From NCBI GenBank assembly GCA_026996955.1, contig JALWJV010000104.1, forward strand, positions 1 to 6,113: 6,113 bases of DNA, given 5' to 3'. Below the pieces are notes generated by a model. It was not told the origin of the DNA. It was given only the letters and a program-made list of their open reading frames with translations, and did not search any database. The stretch is from Deltaproteobacteria bacterium. Its GTDB lineage: Bacteria > Desulfobacterota > Dissulfuribacteria > Dissulfuribacterales > QOAL01. The position numbers and the translations under genes were made by a program. Below are positions 6,106 through 6,113 of the stretch, piece after piece (the first letter of the stretch is position 1; every line of letters starts with the position of its first letter).

Positions 6106-6113
6106 TTGAATAG

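Noticed and set aside
5918..6109. 63-codon open frame on the + strand at the window end
   Set aside because: It coincides almost exactly with the palindromic element, so its reading frame is explained by the inverted repeats. It also lacks a convincing ribosome-binding site.
1..6113. tRNA, rRNA or CRISPR array
   Set aside because: No cloverleaf with a TTC-type T-loop, no rRNA-like conserved stretches and no regularly spaced direct repeats were seen.

Overview
The window is about 6.1 kb of prokaryotic DNA with three intact genes, all on the + strand. They are a persulfide dioxygenase/rhodanese fusion (CstB-like), a peroxiredoxin whose catalytic residue is encoded by an in-frame TGA, and a P-type proton-pumping ATPase. 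The TGA sits exactly where the peroxidatic cysteine belongs, and a hairpin of the bacterial SECIS type starts 10 bases after it. I therefore read this gene as a selenocysteine peroxiredoxin (PrxU type) spanning 2325-3047, not as two separate ORFs. The bSECIS placement and a sigma70-like promoter suggest a bacterium that carries the Sel machinery. A sulfur-metabolising anaerobe or microaerophile of the Desulfobacterota kind would fit, but the taxon is a guess.

Layout. Positions 1-900 hold no convincing intact gene. There is a 53-codon open tail that looks like the 3' end of a lost gene (90-251, +), a stop-interrupted open frame on the - strand (304-771), several small palindromes and a candidate promoter (766-794). 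Positions 921-2300 encode the metallo-beta-lactamase plus double-rhodanese protein. The peroxiredoxin follows 24 bp later, almost certainly in the same operon. Positions 3048-3194 are a spacer with small inverted repeats. Positions 3195-5798 encode the H+-ATPase. After it come a weak hairpin and, at 5920-6105, a compact non-coding element with perfect 18-bp inverted ends, nested internal palindromes and 6-bp flanking direct repeats, consistent with a MITE-like insertion.

How the genes fit together. The first two genes make a plausible module against sulfide, persulfide and peroxide stress: one oxidises low-molecular-weight persulfides and moves sulfane sulfur, the other reduces peroxides with a selenol. 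The peroxiredoxin lacks the usual C-terminal resolving cysteine. It does carry a cysteine in a 37-residue N-terminal extension, so its catalytic cycle may differ from standard 2-Cys enzymes. The ATPase has its own ribosome-binding site after a 147-bp gap. Its link to the other two genes is positional only; it would extrude protons and energise the membrane.
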